From Fimenecus sp052298855 (GTDB lineage Bacteria > Bacillota > Clostridia > Oscillospirales > Acutalibacteraceae), in the NCBI GenBank assembly GCA_052298855.1, contig DAVZXP010000009.1, positions 65,534 to 129,533 on the forward strand: 64,000 nt of DNA. Direction: 5' to 3'. The translations under genes and the position numbers were made by a program. The notes under the pieces are model-generated. The model searched no databases, had not been told where the DNA came from, and was given only the letters and a program-made list of their open reading frames with translations. Of this stretch, positions 1-9,895 are shown in pieces. How positions within the stretch are numbered: position 1 is the first letter of the stretch; each line of letters opens with the position of its first letter.

Positions 1-791
1 TACTGCTCCCACCACGCTTTCTGCTGTTCAAATGCATTTTCATATCCTGTATTCAAAGCTGTAATAACCTTATCCACACATTTGTCAACAAAATCATTGT
101 TTTGGGAAATACCCACCGTGTATGCGATTAAGGTTGTTCCGTTATATGATTTACTTGCGGTAACGATACCGTAAAAGCTTTCATTTGTAGGCTGTACAAA
201 ATATTGAATACAAGTGCCGTTTACCTTCTTTTTAACAACAGTTGCCTTGGGATAGACCAGATTTTTTAAGGACTGTACAGTACCTTTGAACGCTTTGACA
301 AAAAAACGGCGTTTATGTTTTCCGAATTTCGGATTTTCAACAGAGATTTTAACATTCGGCTTTGAAATTTGAATCAAACCGAAATCCTCTTCGGCATGCA
401 CAAAGCTGTTTATTTTTATTCCGCCAACGTGCAATTCGGCTTCGGCAGTTTGCATATCAAGCTTTGAAATAACATTCTGCCTTACGCCCAAATCAATAAT
501 GATTTTGCCTGTGGGCAGTTTGGTCGGGGTGGTATTGTAGTAGCAATCATCATACTTTTGATTTATCGTTTTTTGTTCTCCGTTTTTGACAAGCTGTTTT
601 AAATTGCTGTAATTAAAATCAGGCTGATTTTTCGGCGGATTAGAGCAATCCCATATTCCTGCCTTGTCAATGCTGAAGCGAAGCTTATTCGATTTATTCC
701 ATATAAGGCATCCCAAATCACCATTTCCCAAAGGAATTGCCTCATCCCAATTTTTAATTGTTTTATTAAAATACAATTGTTTTGTGTTCAT
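1..791 (-). CDS. GH95-like glycosidase, N-terminal part (cut by window edge)
   Basis: Reading the minus strand from ATG 791 gives an open frame of 263 codons running off the window. The first 35 residues contain WDEAIPLGNGDLGCLIW, closely like the IPLGNGKIGALV segment at the N-terminus of the complete GH95 enzyme at 5198-7474. This points to the N-terminal beta-sandwich of a GH95-type alpha-L-fucosidase or alpha-L-galactosidase. The catalytic barrel lies outside the window, so activity cannot be judged. There is no signal peptide. A GAAAGGG Shine-Dalgarno precedes the ATG and the gene sits 33 bases after the GH89 gene in the same operon. A more distant (DUF5703-type) member of the clan is possible. 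Confidence 0.7.
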   Translation of the reverse strand, partial: MNTKQLYFNKTIKNWDEAIPLGNGDLGCLIWNKSNKLRFSIDKAGIWDCSNPPKNQPDFNYSNLKQLVKNGEQKTINQKYDDCYYNTTPTKLPTGKIIIDLGVRQNVISKLDMQTAEAELHVGGIKINSFVHAEEDFGLIQISKPNVKISVENPKFGKHKRRFFVKAFKGTVQSLKNLVYPKATVVKKKVNGTCIQYFVQPTNESFYGIVTASKSYNGTTLIAYTVGISQNNDFVDKCVDKVITALNTGYENAFEQQKAWWEQ

Positions 792-824
792 ATTTTCCCT
801 TTCACTAAAGCGATAAAATTTAAA

Positions 825-2945
825 TCAAAAGTTCCATTTCTTGCAATAATATTTTGCTTTTGGAACAACATTTCTGTTTTTCGGATATTCATATTCGCTG
901 TAAGTTTTTCCCCATTGAAGCTCAAACTCGCCAAGTTTTTCCCCAAACGGAAATGACATATACTTTTCCCTTTGTGCATAGTCGTTTCCGTTTTTGTATA
1001 CATAAAGTTTGTGATTCTTCAGACAGCCGAGGGCGTAATCATAAAACATCTGCCAGCGTTTATAATAGTATTCTTTAATAAGACCGCTCCACTCACGCCA
1101 TGAATAATCGTAAAGAGCAGATGTACTGCTGTTTATATCACCCCAAAGCGTAATAAGGGTGCGTGCATTGAAATCAAAATACTTTTTTTCCTCTTCATTT
1201 TTAGCAAGATTGTGTGCATCACAAATCCACTTTGCCAATGTCATTTCACTTCTGCACGAAATAAAACTGTCCATATCGAGAAGAAGCTCAAGCTGGGTTT
1301 GAGCAATCTTCTCGCACTTCTTTCTTTGCAGAAGTTTAAAATATTTTGAAAATTGCTTTTGGTTGTCATAAAATCTGTTGCTGAAGCATTGCCTTACCAT
1401 ATCGCACAAGTCGTACTGATAACCTTTTGAGTTTTCAAATTCGTCAGCGACACTGATAAACAAGTCCACAGCTTTTTCAAATTCTTTCGTATCGTAATAA
1501 ACTTCTGAAATGCAACACGGTCCCGTTCTCTTTGGCATAAGTTGAGGACGGGCGGCAAGAGTTGAACCGACCTCGTTTTCCTCGTAACCGTCATCCTTGT
1601 AACAGGTTTTGAGCAAAATATCCCAAGCTTGACGGATTTTTTCATTGTATTTTCCGTATCTTCTGGTTATGTACTTATCAAGCCATTTGTCAATATCTAT
1701 TTTATGCTGGGCGGTAAGCAGTTCAAACTGCAAATCGTAAATTACAGGGTTTTGGTCAATACCCTCCATAAACATACCGCTTCCGACAACATTGGCGCCT
1801 TTTTCTTTTGAAGTCAAATATTTATTTTCGCAATGCTTTCTAAGCTTGCCCTGCATTGCGTTCTTACCGCCGAAATTATGAAGCATACCCGAAACAACAT
1901 CATAACCTGCAACATTCGGATTCAGTACTGCACGCTCGGAATTGAGGTCAAGAAGCAAAATTCTGTCTTTGGGCACGGCGTTTACAATCTCTTCGTGCAT
2001 AGTCCAAGCCATCATTACCCAAACAGATTTTTCATCAAAATCCTTATAAAGCTTATTGATAACCTGGCCTACCTCACGAAAATATTCTTTTGTATTTTTT
2101 GGAGGTGTGCCCTCGTGGAACGGGTCACAGGCGATATAATGATAATTCCCGATAAGTTTTTCTGTTTTTTCCAAAAAAACTCTGCCAAAATCCAAAAAGA
2201 GTTTATCCAGTGGGTCAAGCTGTGCCGTTTTTGGATAAAGGCACCAGCCTTTTTGCATAAGAATAGCAGCATTAGGATATTTTTCTTTAAGCAGAGTCGG
2301 AACGTGTCCGGAAAATCCCTGCTGAATCGGTTGCATACCGAACTCGACACATCTTTCAATTATTTTTTTGCCAAGCTCAAGTCTGTTATAAACATATTCT
2401 TCACTTTTCGGAGGAATATAGCTGTCGATATTTGTCATTAGCTGCCAAGCCCAAAAGGCAGGACCTGAAATGAAACCGAGTGCTTCTTCTTTTGTGAAAT
2501 TAAACTCTTGCAAGGTTTCATACCAGACAGCTTCGCTTCCGATAGGAGTAAGAGGCATATTTATGCCGTTCATTGCCATAAAGTCAATTTCTTTTTCCCA
2601 CCTTGCAAAATCCCACCAACACATTGAGTAATCCAATGTACAGTAATTCAGGTAAACTCTGAAATGTTGGTCTATCTTTTTTTCAAAAACGCCGTCAAAC
2701 ATTTTCAGTTCTTTCAAGTCAAAACTAAACGTTCCGCACCAGGAATACTGAACATTGCAATATTCTTTAAGATATTCATAAATACCGTTACATGCACAAA
2801 TATAGTTGCTCGCTTCGACAGTAACAACAGCGTCCTTTGCTGTGACTTTGTATTTTTCCTCTTTTTCATTGGTAATAATAACATCAAAATTATCAATAAA
2901 CTGCGGAAGATTTCTTTTGATAAATTCTCTCATAAATTCATTCAT
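825..2945 (-). CDS. Alpha-N-acetylglucosaminidase, GH89
   Basis: This is a NAGLU-family enzyme that removes terminal alpha-linked GlcNAc, a cap found on gastric-type mucin O-glycans and heparan fragments. The family signature RVYLNYCTLDYSMCWWDFARW is followed by WEKEIDFMAMNGINMPL near residue 120-135. The two candidate catalytic acids are Glu in DPFHEG (about residue 278) and Glu in MFMEGIDQNP (about residue 394). At 706 aa it is about the size of the bare catalytic unit, without the carbohydrate-binding modules of secreted clostridial homologues, and it has no signal peptide. ATG 2945 is preferred over the in-frame GTG 2954 because AAAGGTG lies about 8 bases before it. A second GH89 gene at 14540 is a diverged paralogue in the same operon. 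Confidence 0.92.
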   Translation of the reverse strand: MNEFMREFIKRNLPQFIDNFDVIITNEKEEKYKVTAKDAVVTVEASNYICACNGIYEYLKEYCNVQYSWCGTFSFDLKELKMFDGVFEKKIDQHFRVYLNYCTLDYSMCWWDFARWEKEIDFMAMNGINMPLTPIGSEAVWYETLQEFNFTKEEALGFISGPAFWAWQLMTNIDSYIPPKSEEYVYNRLELGKKIIERCVEFGMQPIQQGFSGHVPTLLKEKYPNAAILMQKGWCLYPKTAQLDPLDKLFLDFGRVFLEKTEKLIGNYHYIACDPFHEGTPPKNTKEYFREVGQVINKLYKDFDEKSVWVMMAWTMHEEIVNAVPKDRILLLDLNSERAVLNPNVAGYDVVSGMLHNFGGKNAMQGKLRKHCENKYLTSKEKGANVVGSGMFMEGIDQNPVIYDLQFELLTAQHKIDIDKWLDKYITRRYGKYNEKIRQAWDILLKTCYKDDGYEENEVGSTLAARPQLMPKRTGPCCISEVYYDTKEFEKAVDLFISVADEFENSKGYQYDLCDMVRQCFSNRFYDNQKQFSKYFKLLQRKKCEKIAQTQLELLLDMDSFISCRSEMTLAKWICDAHNLAKNEEEKKYFDFNARTLITLWGDINSSTSALYDYSWREWSGLIKEYYYKRWQMFYDYALGCLKNHKLYVYKNGNDYAQREKYMSFPFGEKLGEFELQWGKTYSEYEYPKNRNVVPKAKYYCKKWNF

Positions 2946-3011
2946 AAGTTTCACCTTTCACCATGCCATTTAGAACTCTAAAGCTATTTGTCGCATTTCA
3001 ATTTTAATTTA

Positions 3012-4076
3012 TCAGCTGTTGCCCATAACAATTTCATGGGTAACGTTTTTATTCGAATCTATTTTTATCAGCGTGCCACCGATTTTGTCACCCTTATTAT
3101 GACCTGTGTTTTGAATATAGGTCATATCAATACCATTGTAATTTAATGATGTATTATTGCTGTGATCATGACCGAAGAAATGATACTTTGTGCTTCCCAG
3201 CTCAGCCATTTTTTCATACATTCCGTATTCATATCTACATCCGCCCAATTCCTCAACCATATTCCCATAATTATATTTCACCGAAACTCCATCCAAAGGT
3301 GTATTGTTTTTTATTGCATAATAGGCGTCATTAAACTGCGGCAATGCAGTGTGCGAAAATAAAATTGTGTCGACTGTTCTGCCTTCGCTCTTTGCTAAGG
3401 CGTTGATATTATCCTCATACCATTCAATTTGAGAAGGTCTTATGCCGTCATAGTATGAATACAACCTGTTCCCTCTGCCGTCATATCTGAACACTTCGGC
3501 ATTGCTGTCCATCATAACAAGCGAATAAAAAATACTGTCGCCGTCCATAATGTTGATTAAATAATTTCCGGCTCCGTCAATATTTGTCGGTCCTACATCA
3601 AAAATGATATTTTCGCTTTTCAGCATTTGTTGTGACAGATAATACAAATCGCTGTGAAAGTCATATTCGTGATTGCCGAAAATCGGTGCCCATGGCACGC
3701 CGAATTCATCCATCATTTTTGTAAATGCCTTTACATGAAAATGATTGAATATACCGGCAAAATTATCGCCGCCGGTCACAATCAAATCCGGATTTGTTTT
3801 GTCTATCATATTTTTGATGGCGGTTTTAACATCGTTCTTGGAATAAAAAGGATTGTCAAACTGTATATCGGTTATTGCCAATATCGTAAAATCATCTTTT
3901 GTTTTATCAATCGTTTTGATGCTTTGAATATCAAAGCTTTCCTCACCGAGCCAGTTGTCCGCCTCTTTCACGGTTGTTCTCGGACAAAGCAGATATAATG
4001 CAACACTGCCCAAAAATAATACTGTAACAAGAAATACGGCAACAACTTTTTGCCAACGTTTCATTTTACTCATCAT
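3012..4076 (-). CDS. Membrane-anchored calcineurin-like metallophosphoesterase
   Basis: The N-terminus (about residues 8-30) is a hydrophobic segment after positive residues, a signal anchor that would place the enzyme on the outer face of the membrane. The metal-binding motifs follow in order: ITDIQF (Asp70, Gln72), GGDN (Asp104), GNHE (Asn135-His136), FSHTALP and a late GHDHSNN. Motif I is D-x-Q rather than the usual D-x-H, as in some ADP-ribose or phospho-ester hydrolases. Substrate is unknown. It lies downstream of a second, related phosphoesterase in the glycosidase operon. Either of two consecutive ATGs (4076 or 4073) could be used after AAGGAG. Confidence 0.88.
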   Translation of the reverse strand: MMSKMKRWQKVVAVFLVTVLFLGSVALYLLCPRTTVKEADNWLGEESFDIQSIKTIDKTKDDFTILAITDIQFDNPFYSKNDVKTAIKNMIDKTNPDLIVTGGDNFAGIFNHFHVKAFTKMMDEFGVPWAPIFGNHEYDFHSDLYYLSQQMLKSENIIFDVGPTNIDGAGNYLINIMDGDSIFYSLVMMDSNAEVFRYDGRGNRLYSYYDGIRPSQIEWYEDNINALAKSEGRTVDTILFSHTALPQFNDAYYAIKNNTPLDGVSVKYNYGNMVEELGGCRYEYGMYEKMAELGSTKYHFFGHDHSNNTSLNYNGIDMTYIQNTGHNKGDKIGGTLIKIDSNKNVTHEIVMGNS

Positions 4077-4109
4077 AATTCTCCTTTTTACTATTTTAAG
4101 AAAGCTTCC

Positions 4110-5186
4110 TCACTGTATGTATATTTGCTTTATATTTGCGTTACTATCTTTATCAATAGTAATCAGTGTGCCGCCTTGTACAGTATCGTCATGGGATGAA
4201 AAACATCCGGTTTTTACACCATAGGCCATCATCATATCCGAGTAATTAACAACATAATCGTTTGTGTGCTCATGACCGCATAGAATCGTCTTAACACCGA
4301 TGCTTTTATATAAATCAAACACACCGATATCCATATATGAGCACCCTTCTCCTTCACGGCGTTCACCTTCAACAAGAAACGCTTTGTTACCTTTTTCATC
4401 ATATGGAGTGTCGGAAACGGCAAGATTATACGCAGTAACAAATTGCTTTAACGGGTAGTGTGAAATTGCCAATGCGTTTGTGTATTCGCCGCTATTTTGC
4501 TTTGCGGTTGCGTCAGCTAAAGCTTTTATGTATAAAAGCTGAGTAAAGTCAATTGCCTCATAGCCAACCGCCTCATTTCCTTCCTCTGTTATGTAATGAA
4601 AGTTATCCATATTTGAATCAACAAAATACAAACTGTAAACGGGAATATCGTTTTCAACAACATTTATTGCAAAATTGCTGTATCCTTTGACATTTTTAGG
4701 AGTTTTTACAAAAAGGCAATGCTCCGCTTCAAGCAGTTTATCAACTTGATAATTTAAATCCGCACCCAAATCACTGTCATGGTTGCCGAATACGGTACTC
4801 CAGTAAAAGCCATATTCTTCAGCTAATTCTTCGACCAGACCAATAAAAATATCAATTTGAAAATGAGTTGTGATTCCCGCAACGTTATCGCCTGAAAACA
4901 CCACAAAATCAGGTTGTGTTTTATCAAGCGTCTTTCGCATAACTTCCTTAACGCTTTTTGTTCCCTGTGTGAGAAATGTCAGCTGAGTGTCAGAAAACAT
5001 AAGAATTTTATAATCCTTACCCGGTGTTTTTTCAAGCGTCGGAATATCCTCATAGCTTATTGTCTTTCCGTCCCACTCGAAATCTTTCTGCGTTCCTTTT
5101 CGTGGTATAAACATAAATGCCGCAACTGATGCAACAACAAGTACAACACTCAGGACAATACAAAATGTTTTCTTCATTTTTTTCAT
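4110..5186 (-). CDS. Membrane-anchored calcineurin-like metallophosphoesterase
   Basis: It is a paralogue of the gene at 3012, with an N-terminal signal anchor and the motifs FSDTQL, SGDN, GNHD, SHYPLKQF and CGHEHTN. The first motif is again D-x-Q. The extracytoplasmic position means it would act outside the cell, unlike the glycosidases around it. ATG 5186 is chosen because GAGGG lies about 10 bases upstream; a start at 5201 would overlap the GH95 stop and has no ribosome site. The 11-base spacing to GH95 implies co-translation or at least co-transcription. The natural substrate (phospho-glycan, nucleotide or phosphodiester) cannot be read from sequence. Confidence 0.88.
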   Translation of the reverse strand: MKKMKKTFCIVLSVVLVVASVAAFMFIPRKGTQKDFEWDGKTISYEDIPTLEKTPGKDYKILMFSDTQLTFLTQGTKSVKEVMRKTLDKTQPDFVVFSGDNVAGITTHFQIDIFIGLVEELAEEYGFYWSTVFGNHDSDLGADLNYQVDKLLEAEHCLFVKTPKNVKGYSNFAINVVENDIPVYSLYFVDSNMDNFHYITEEGNEAVGYEAIDFTQLLYIKALADATAKQNSGEYTNALAISHYPLKQFVTAYNLAVSDTPYDEKGNKAFLVEGERREGEGCSYMDIGVFDLYKSIGVKTILCGHEHTNDYVVNYSDMMMAYGVKTGCFSSHDDTVQGGTLITIDKDSNANIKQIYIQ

Positions 5187-5197
5187 ATTCTTTACCC

Positions 5198-7474
5198 TCA
5201 TAATTTTATTGAATACTTTTTATTTTTTTCGGTGTCAATACATATTTTTTTGCTGCCGTTTATCATAATATTACATTTGTTTCCGAGCTTTGAAAAAATT
5301 GAAAGTTCCGTCAATTTTCCGTCCTTCCAGCTGAAATCCAGTTCAAATCCACCTCGTGCACAAAGTCCGTGAACACTTCCGCTTTTCCATTCCTGCGGCA
5401 AGGCAGGTAATATTTCTATATAACCTCTATGTGACTGCATAAGCATTTCGGCTATACCTGCCGCAACACCGAAGTTTCCGTCACATTCCCATCCTGTCAT
5501 AAAATTACAAGCGAGATTTTCCTCGATTTCTTCTGAAAGATGCTTTTTAATAACAAACCAAGCTGTTTCGCCGTCTTTGAAACGAGCGGCAAGATTTGTC
5601 GGCCATGCCCCCATCCAGCTGCCGCAATTGTCATTAACCCAAGGCTTTCTTGTGTAAAAAAGTTTTTTACATGCATTATACAATTCCGGATTTTTTGCTT
5701 CATCCATAGAAGTGCCGGGCATAATTCCCCAAAGAGGTGCTAACTGTGCCGGGTTCACAGGCTCAAAATATTTATGCCATTCAATAATCTGCCCTGTCTT
5801 TTTATCAATTTTTGCAGGGGAAAGCTTATTGAGTTTTTCTTTAAGCACTTCGCAATAATCATCATCTAAATTCAATATATGTGCAGCTTTTCTTGTATTA
5901 TTAAAGAGTTCGGTAATAATCAACTTATCCTCAAGAGCATCATTTGTAATATAAAACTTACCTCTCCAAGTTTTATAACTATTCTCAAATGATACAGACG
6001 GAGTAACAACAAGATTGCCTTCTTTATTTTCAGTTAGGAAATCCACAAAGAAAAGTGCACATTCTTTCATCACGGGATAAATTTCAGAAAGAAATTGCTT
6101 ATCCTCCGTGAAAAGATAATGCTCGAACATATCGCAGCAAAGCCACGCTCCGCCCATTTTCCAAATAGCCCATAGTGAATTGCCATCCATTGCTGTAGTA
6201 ATCCGCCACAAATCTGAATTGTGATGTGCCAGCCAACCTCTGCAATTATAGTTGTATTTGGCAGTTTTTCTGCCGTCATCAACAAGTTCTTTTGTCATTT
6301 CAATAAGAGGCAAATGACATTCGCTCAAATTTGCAATTTCAGCTAACCAGTAATTTATCTGCACATTGCAGTTCAGTGTATAATTCGCAGCCCACATAGG
6401 TATTAATTCAGTGGACCAAATTCCTTGTAAATTTGCCGGTTCTGTGCCTTTTCTTGAAGAGGAAATCATAAGATAACGACCATAAGCAAAGTATAAAGCG
6501 GCACTTTGCGGTTTTATATTTTTACCGAAAATATCAGGTGTGAAATTACCAATCGGAATATCACCCAAATAAATACCACACCTATTAAAAAAAGAAGAAA
6601 AGTCTTTAATATGCACAGATTTGATTTTTTCATATCCGTCTATAACAGCTCTGTCGATTGCTTTTTTACAAATCGAAAAATAATCAATGTCACTTTTTTC
6701 AATCGGTGTCTTATAATCCTTAAAATTATTTGCACTTGAAACAAAAACAACAATTTCTTTTGCATTTAAAACCGAACATTCACCGCTTTCGTTATTCATT
6801 ATTTCGCCGTCAGTCTGAATATTAAGTTTTACGCAAAATTGAATACCTTTGTTTTCTTCATATACAACATTTTCTTTATATCTGTTATTTTTCCCGTCAC
6901 CGTTATAACAATTTACAAAATAAGGTGCTTTTCCGAATAAAATCAAGCCATTATTCGTATTTTCAGTTTTGAATTTCAATAAGCTTTCAAGCGAAAAGTC
7001 TGCTGATATAGCCTTTTCTGATTTAATTTTTATTAAGAGAGCATTATATTCGTGCGAAACAAAATATTCTCTTTTAATTTCAGCGTTATTGGTAAAAAAA
7101 TTAGTATTACAAATTGCCTTTTCCATATCAAGCGTACGAATAAAGTCGGTGCAAATATCTGTATTTTTATAATCAATATGCAATCTTGCCATAGGCATAT
7201 AAGCCTGACCGAAAACACCAAGCATTTTATCAGATTCTTTTTGTGCTTTTTTGTATTTGCCTGCATCAATCAAATCTCTTGTTTTTTGAAGGTGATTAAT
7301 TGCAGTTTTGTTCTGCCAATCAAAAACATCCCCCGACCATAATGTATCCTCGTTAAGATATATTAAATCGCTATTTGATGTCGCCTGCACAAGAGCACCG
7401 ATTTTGCCGTTACCCAAAGGGATTGAGCTCCAACGGTCTTTTGACTCGGTGTTGTATCTCAGCGAATTATTCAT
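5198..7474 (-). CDS. GH95 family alpha-L-fucosidase / alpha-L-galactosidase
   Basis: This complete 758-aa enzyme has the GH95 architecture: an N-terminal beta-sandwich with IPLGNGKIGALV and LNEDTLWSGD, then an (alpha/alpha)6 barrel with LQGIWS, NYTLNCNVQINYW, and WRITTAMDGNSLWAIW, then a C-terminal segment with ILPALP and LCARGGFELDFSW. The family inverts alpha1,2-linked fucose (or galactose) at glycan ends, which caps O-glycans. No signal peptide is present, so import of the glycan is implied. It follows the GH2 gene by 39 bases. GH95 specificity (fucose versus galactose) is not decided here. Confidence 0.92.
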   Translation of the reverse strand: MNNSLRYNTESKDRWSSIPLGNGKIGALVQATSNSDLIYLNEDTLWSGDVFDWQNKTAINHLQKTRDLIDAGKYKKAQKESDKMLGVFGQAYMPMARLHIDYKNTDICTDFIRTLDMEKAICNTNFFTNNAEIKREYFVSHEYNALLIKIKSEKAISADFSLESLLKFKTENTNNGLILFGKAPYFVNCYNGDGKNNRYKENVVYEENKGIQFCVKLNIQTDGEIMNNESGECSVLNAKEIVVFVSSANNFKDYKTPIEKSDIDYFSICKKAIDRAVIDGYEKIKSVHIKDFSSFFNRCGIYLGDIPIGNFTPDIFGKNIKPQSAALYFAYGRYLMISSSRKGTEPANLQGIWSTELIPMWAANYTLNCNVQINYWLAEIANLSECHLPLIEMTKELVDDGRKTAKYNYNCRGWLAHHNSDLWRITTAMDGNSLWAIWKMGGAWLCCDMFEHYLFTEDKQFLSEIYPVMKECALFFVDFLTENKEGNLVVTPSVSFENSYKTWRGKFYITNDALEDKLIITELFNNTRKAAHILNLDDDYCEVLKEKLNKLSPAKIDKKTGQIIEWHKYFEPVNPAQLAPLWGIMPGTSMDEAKNPELYNACKKLFYTRKPWVNDNCGSWMGAWPTNLAARFKDGETAWFVIKKHLSEEIEENLACNFMTGWECDGNFGVAAGIAEMLMQSHRGYIEILPALPQEWKSGSVHGLCARGGFELDFSWKDGKLTELSIFSKLGNKCNIMINGSKKICIDTEKNKKYSIKL

Positions 7475-7513
7475 AATTTTACCCTCTTGTAATTGTACTG
7501 TATGTTTGCATTA

Positions 7514-9874
7514 TCATATTTCAAAAATCTTAATTTTCTTAAATTTTGAATTTGCAGAAGTCAAAATTTTAACGTATCTCGCTTCGTTCTTTACTGCTAT
7601 CTTTCTTGCTTTTGTATTAAATGATATTGCTGTCCAATTTTCTCTGTCAGTTGAAAAAAATATATCAAAATTCGTCTTGCGGAAAATAGGTTGGCTGATA
7701 TTCACTTCAAAAGATTCATAGCAATTTTCAAGATCAAGTATCATGCAGGGTTCTCTATCGTTTCTGTCGGGACTCCAATATTTGTGCTTTGACTTTGTTG
7801 TAAGACAAATACTTGAACCGACTACGCTTTCACTTGACACCATAACAGGTCTGTCATTTATAATATTTATTTTTCTATTGATTCTCTTTTGAACATTCGT
7901 TTTCGGTGCGGGAATATATTGAATATTCTGATTAGTGTATTTTTCCACACCTAAAGCAATAATTGTTAGTTCATTGCTAATAAGATTTCCACATTTTGCA
8001 ATCACAGTTGATTTACCGCTGTAATACGCTCTTGCCTCAACCGCACACATACCGTCAAAGCAATTATTTAGTTGTTTGTTAAAAAGCATTTTTTTGCCTG
8101 TCGGAAGCATTAAAGCACCGCTTGTGACTTCAAACGTGATTTCAAAATCACCTTGTACACGTTCACCGTTTTTATTAATAACTTCACATGTAAGCATTGC
8201 GTCATCCGTGCCGTCAGTCAATATTTCCTTTTTATCGGCAGTAAGCTTTAATGAATAAGGCTTATCCTTCACGGATTGCTTCGGTATTTCAATGCCTAAA
8301 TTCTTTTTGCGGTAAGCATAATATGCATTAAGAGGTAATCTGTACAAATCACAAATTCCTAAATTGCTTATACCTGCTATACTTCCATGATGAAAACCGC
8401 ACCAAATGCATCTGCCGGCTCGCCACGGATAGTATTCGTTGCTGCCTTTTGTTTCATATAAATCAACTTTACCGGGGCGATATGAGGCGATACTTCCGTA
8501 TTCCGCAACCATATTCGGAACAGGCGGATTTTTAAAAAGGACTGCACCGTCTCCGTTATAACCCGAAACATCCGTAAGAGTGTCAAGTCCGCCTCTCTGC
8601 GTTCCGCCAAGTCCGGCAGGACGAGTGCTGTCAAGTTCATGACAATACTCAACCAATCTTACAATAAGCTTTTGAGCCTCTCTCATTACTTTTTTCTTTG
8701 AAAAGAATACTTCATTTCCCATACTCCAGCAGATTATTGAAGGGCTGTTATAATTAACCTTTATCATCTCTGAAAGCTGTTGCCTCAGACTTTCTTCAAA
8801 GGCTTTGTAATGCTCTTTTTTTACAGGCATCGCACTTGATTTCCAATAGCCGTCAGCACCAAAACCGCCGATACCCCAAAACACATTTTCACTCCAAAAA
8901 AGCATACCTTGTCTGTCACATTCTTTGGCAAACTCGGTATGATGAGGATAATGTGAGCCTCTTATAAAATTAAAACCGCAATTTTTCATAAGAGCAATGT
9001 CTCTTTTTATCCCGGAGTGAGCAACAGCGTCACCCCAGCCACCGTGATCCTGATGAACATTTGCTCCCTCTAAAAGTAAATGCTTTCCGTTAAGAAAGAA
9101 TCCGTTATCTTTTGTCCATTCAATGGTTCGAATACCAAATGAAGTTAACAAACGGTCATCTTCAAGCGTTGTTTTTAATGAATAAAGATACGGATTATCA
9201 ATATCCCATAAGGTAGGATTTTCAATTTTAACTTTTTGTACAGCCTTATTATTTATAATTTTACAATCGCTGCTGCAAACGATATTCCCATCAGCGTCAA
9301 TAACTTCACTTAAAAGTGTTTTTCCTTCGGCATTTACACATTTTGTTTCAATATTTAATTCATATTCATTATCAGAGATTTTTGAGGATGAAACACGAAC
9401 ACCATACCAATCAATATGTGTTTTCGGATAAACAATTAAATAAACGTCACGGTAAATTCCGCCGTTAAATACATGTTCACCGGCTCTCGGTGCAAGAGTG
9501 GCTTTCCAAATATTATTCACACGAACGAAAAGTGTATTTTTCCCCTGCTTTATATAATTTGTAATATCAACGGTAAATGCGGTATACCCTCCTTCATGAG
9601 ATTGAATATACTTATCGTTGAGATAAATTTCGGCAATTTGAAAAATTGCCCCAAACTCCAGTAAAATACAGCTGTTTTGAATATCACAATTACAATTAAA
9701 TTCCTTGTAATATGTGCCATAGCCAACATAGAAATCATTCTCACCGTAATAAGGAATACCAAATGAATGAGGAAGTCCGATAAGACTATATTCATTTAGT
9801 TTTATATTAATCTCATCGCCCTTGTTTTCGCCGAACTTAAAATACCAGTTACGATTTATGATTGTTTTTTCCAT
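7514..9874 (-). CDS. GH2 glycoside hydrolase (beta-galactosidase type) with C-terminal discoidin-like domain
   Basis: The protein has a GH2 sugar-binding domain, an immunoglobulin-like domain and a TIM barrel: ANVHQDHGGWG at about 270, FIRGSHYPHH at about 303, the acid/base Glu388 in CWSMGNEV and the nucleophile Glu458 in VAEYGS. After a DUF4982-like segment, the last 130 residues (GSSICLTTKS to KIKIFEI) resemble an F5/8 type C domain. GH2 includes beta-galactosidases, beta-mannosidases and beta-glucuronidases; beta-galactosidase suits an O-glycan operon, but this is inferred from neighbours. There is no signal peptide. The gene lies between GH20 and GH95. Confidence 0.88.
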   Translation of the reverse strand: MEKTIINRNWYFKFGENKGDEINIKLNEYSLIGLPHSFGIPYYGENDFYVGYGTYYKEFNCNCDIQNSCILLEFGAIFQIAEIYLNDKYIQSHEGGYTAFTVDITNYIKQGKNTLFVRVNNIWKATLAPRAGEHVFNGGIYRDVYLIVYPKTHIDWYGVRVSSSKISDNEYELNIETKCVNAEGKTLLSEVIDADGNIVCSSDCKIINNKAVQKVKIENPTLWDIDNPYLYSLKTTLEDDRLLTSFGIRTIEWTKDNGFFLNGKHLLLEGANVHQDHGGWGDAVAHSGIKRDIALMKNCGFNFIRGSHYPHHTEFAKECDRQGMLFWSENVFWGIGGFGADGYWKSSAMPVKKEHYKAFEESLRQQLSEMIKVNYNSPSIICWSMGNEVFFSKKKVMREAQKLIVRLVEYCHELDSTRPAGLGGTQRGGLDTLTDVSGYNGDGAVLFKNPPVPNMVAEYGSIASYRPGKVDLYETKGSNEYYPWRAGRCIWCGFHHGSIAGISNLGICDLYRLPLNAYYAYRKKNLGIEIPKQSVKDKPYSLKLTADKKEILTDGTDDAMLTCEVINKNGERVQGDFEITFEVTSGALMLPTGKKMLFNKQLNNCFDGMCAVEARAYYSGKSTVIAKCGNLISNELTIIALGVEKYTNQNIQYIPAPKTNVQKRINRKINIINDRPVMVSSESVVGSSICLTTKSKHKYWSPDRNDREPCMILDLENCYESFEVNISQPIFRKTNFDIFFSTDRENWTAISFNTKARKIAVKNEARYVKILTSANSKFKKIKIFEI

Positions 9875-9895
9875 ATGCCATTCCGCCTTTTTGCG

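Noticed and set aside
1833..2441. 202-codon plus-strand frame inside the first GH89 gene
   Set aside because: The opposite strand carries the GH89 catalytic motifs; no start signal or recognisable domain on the plus strand.
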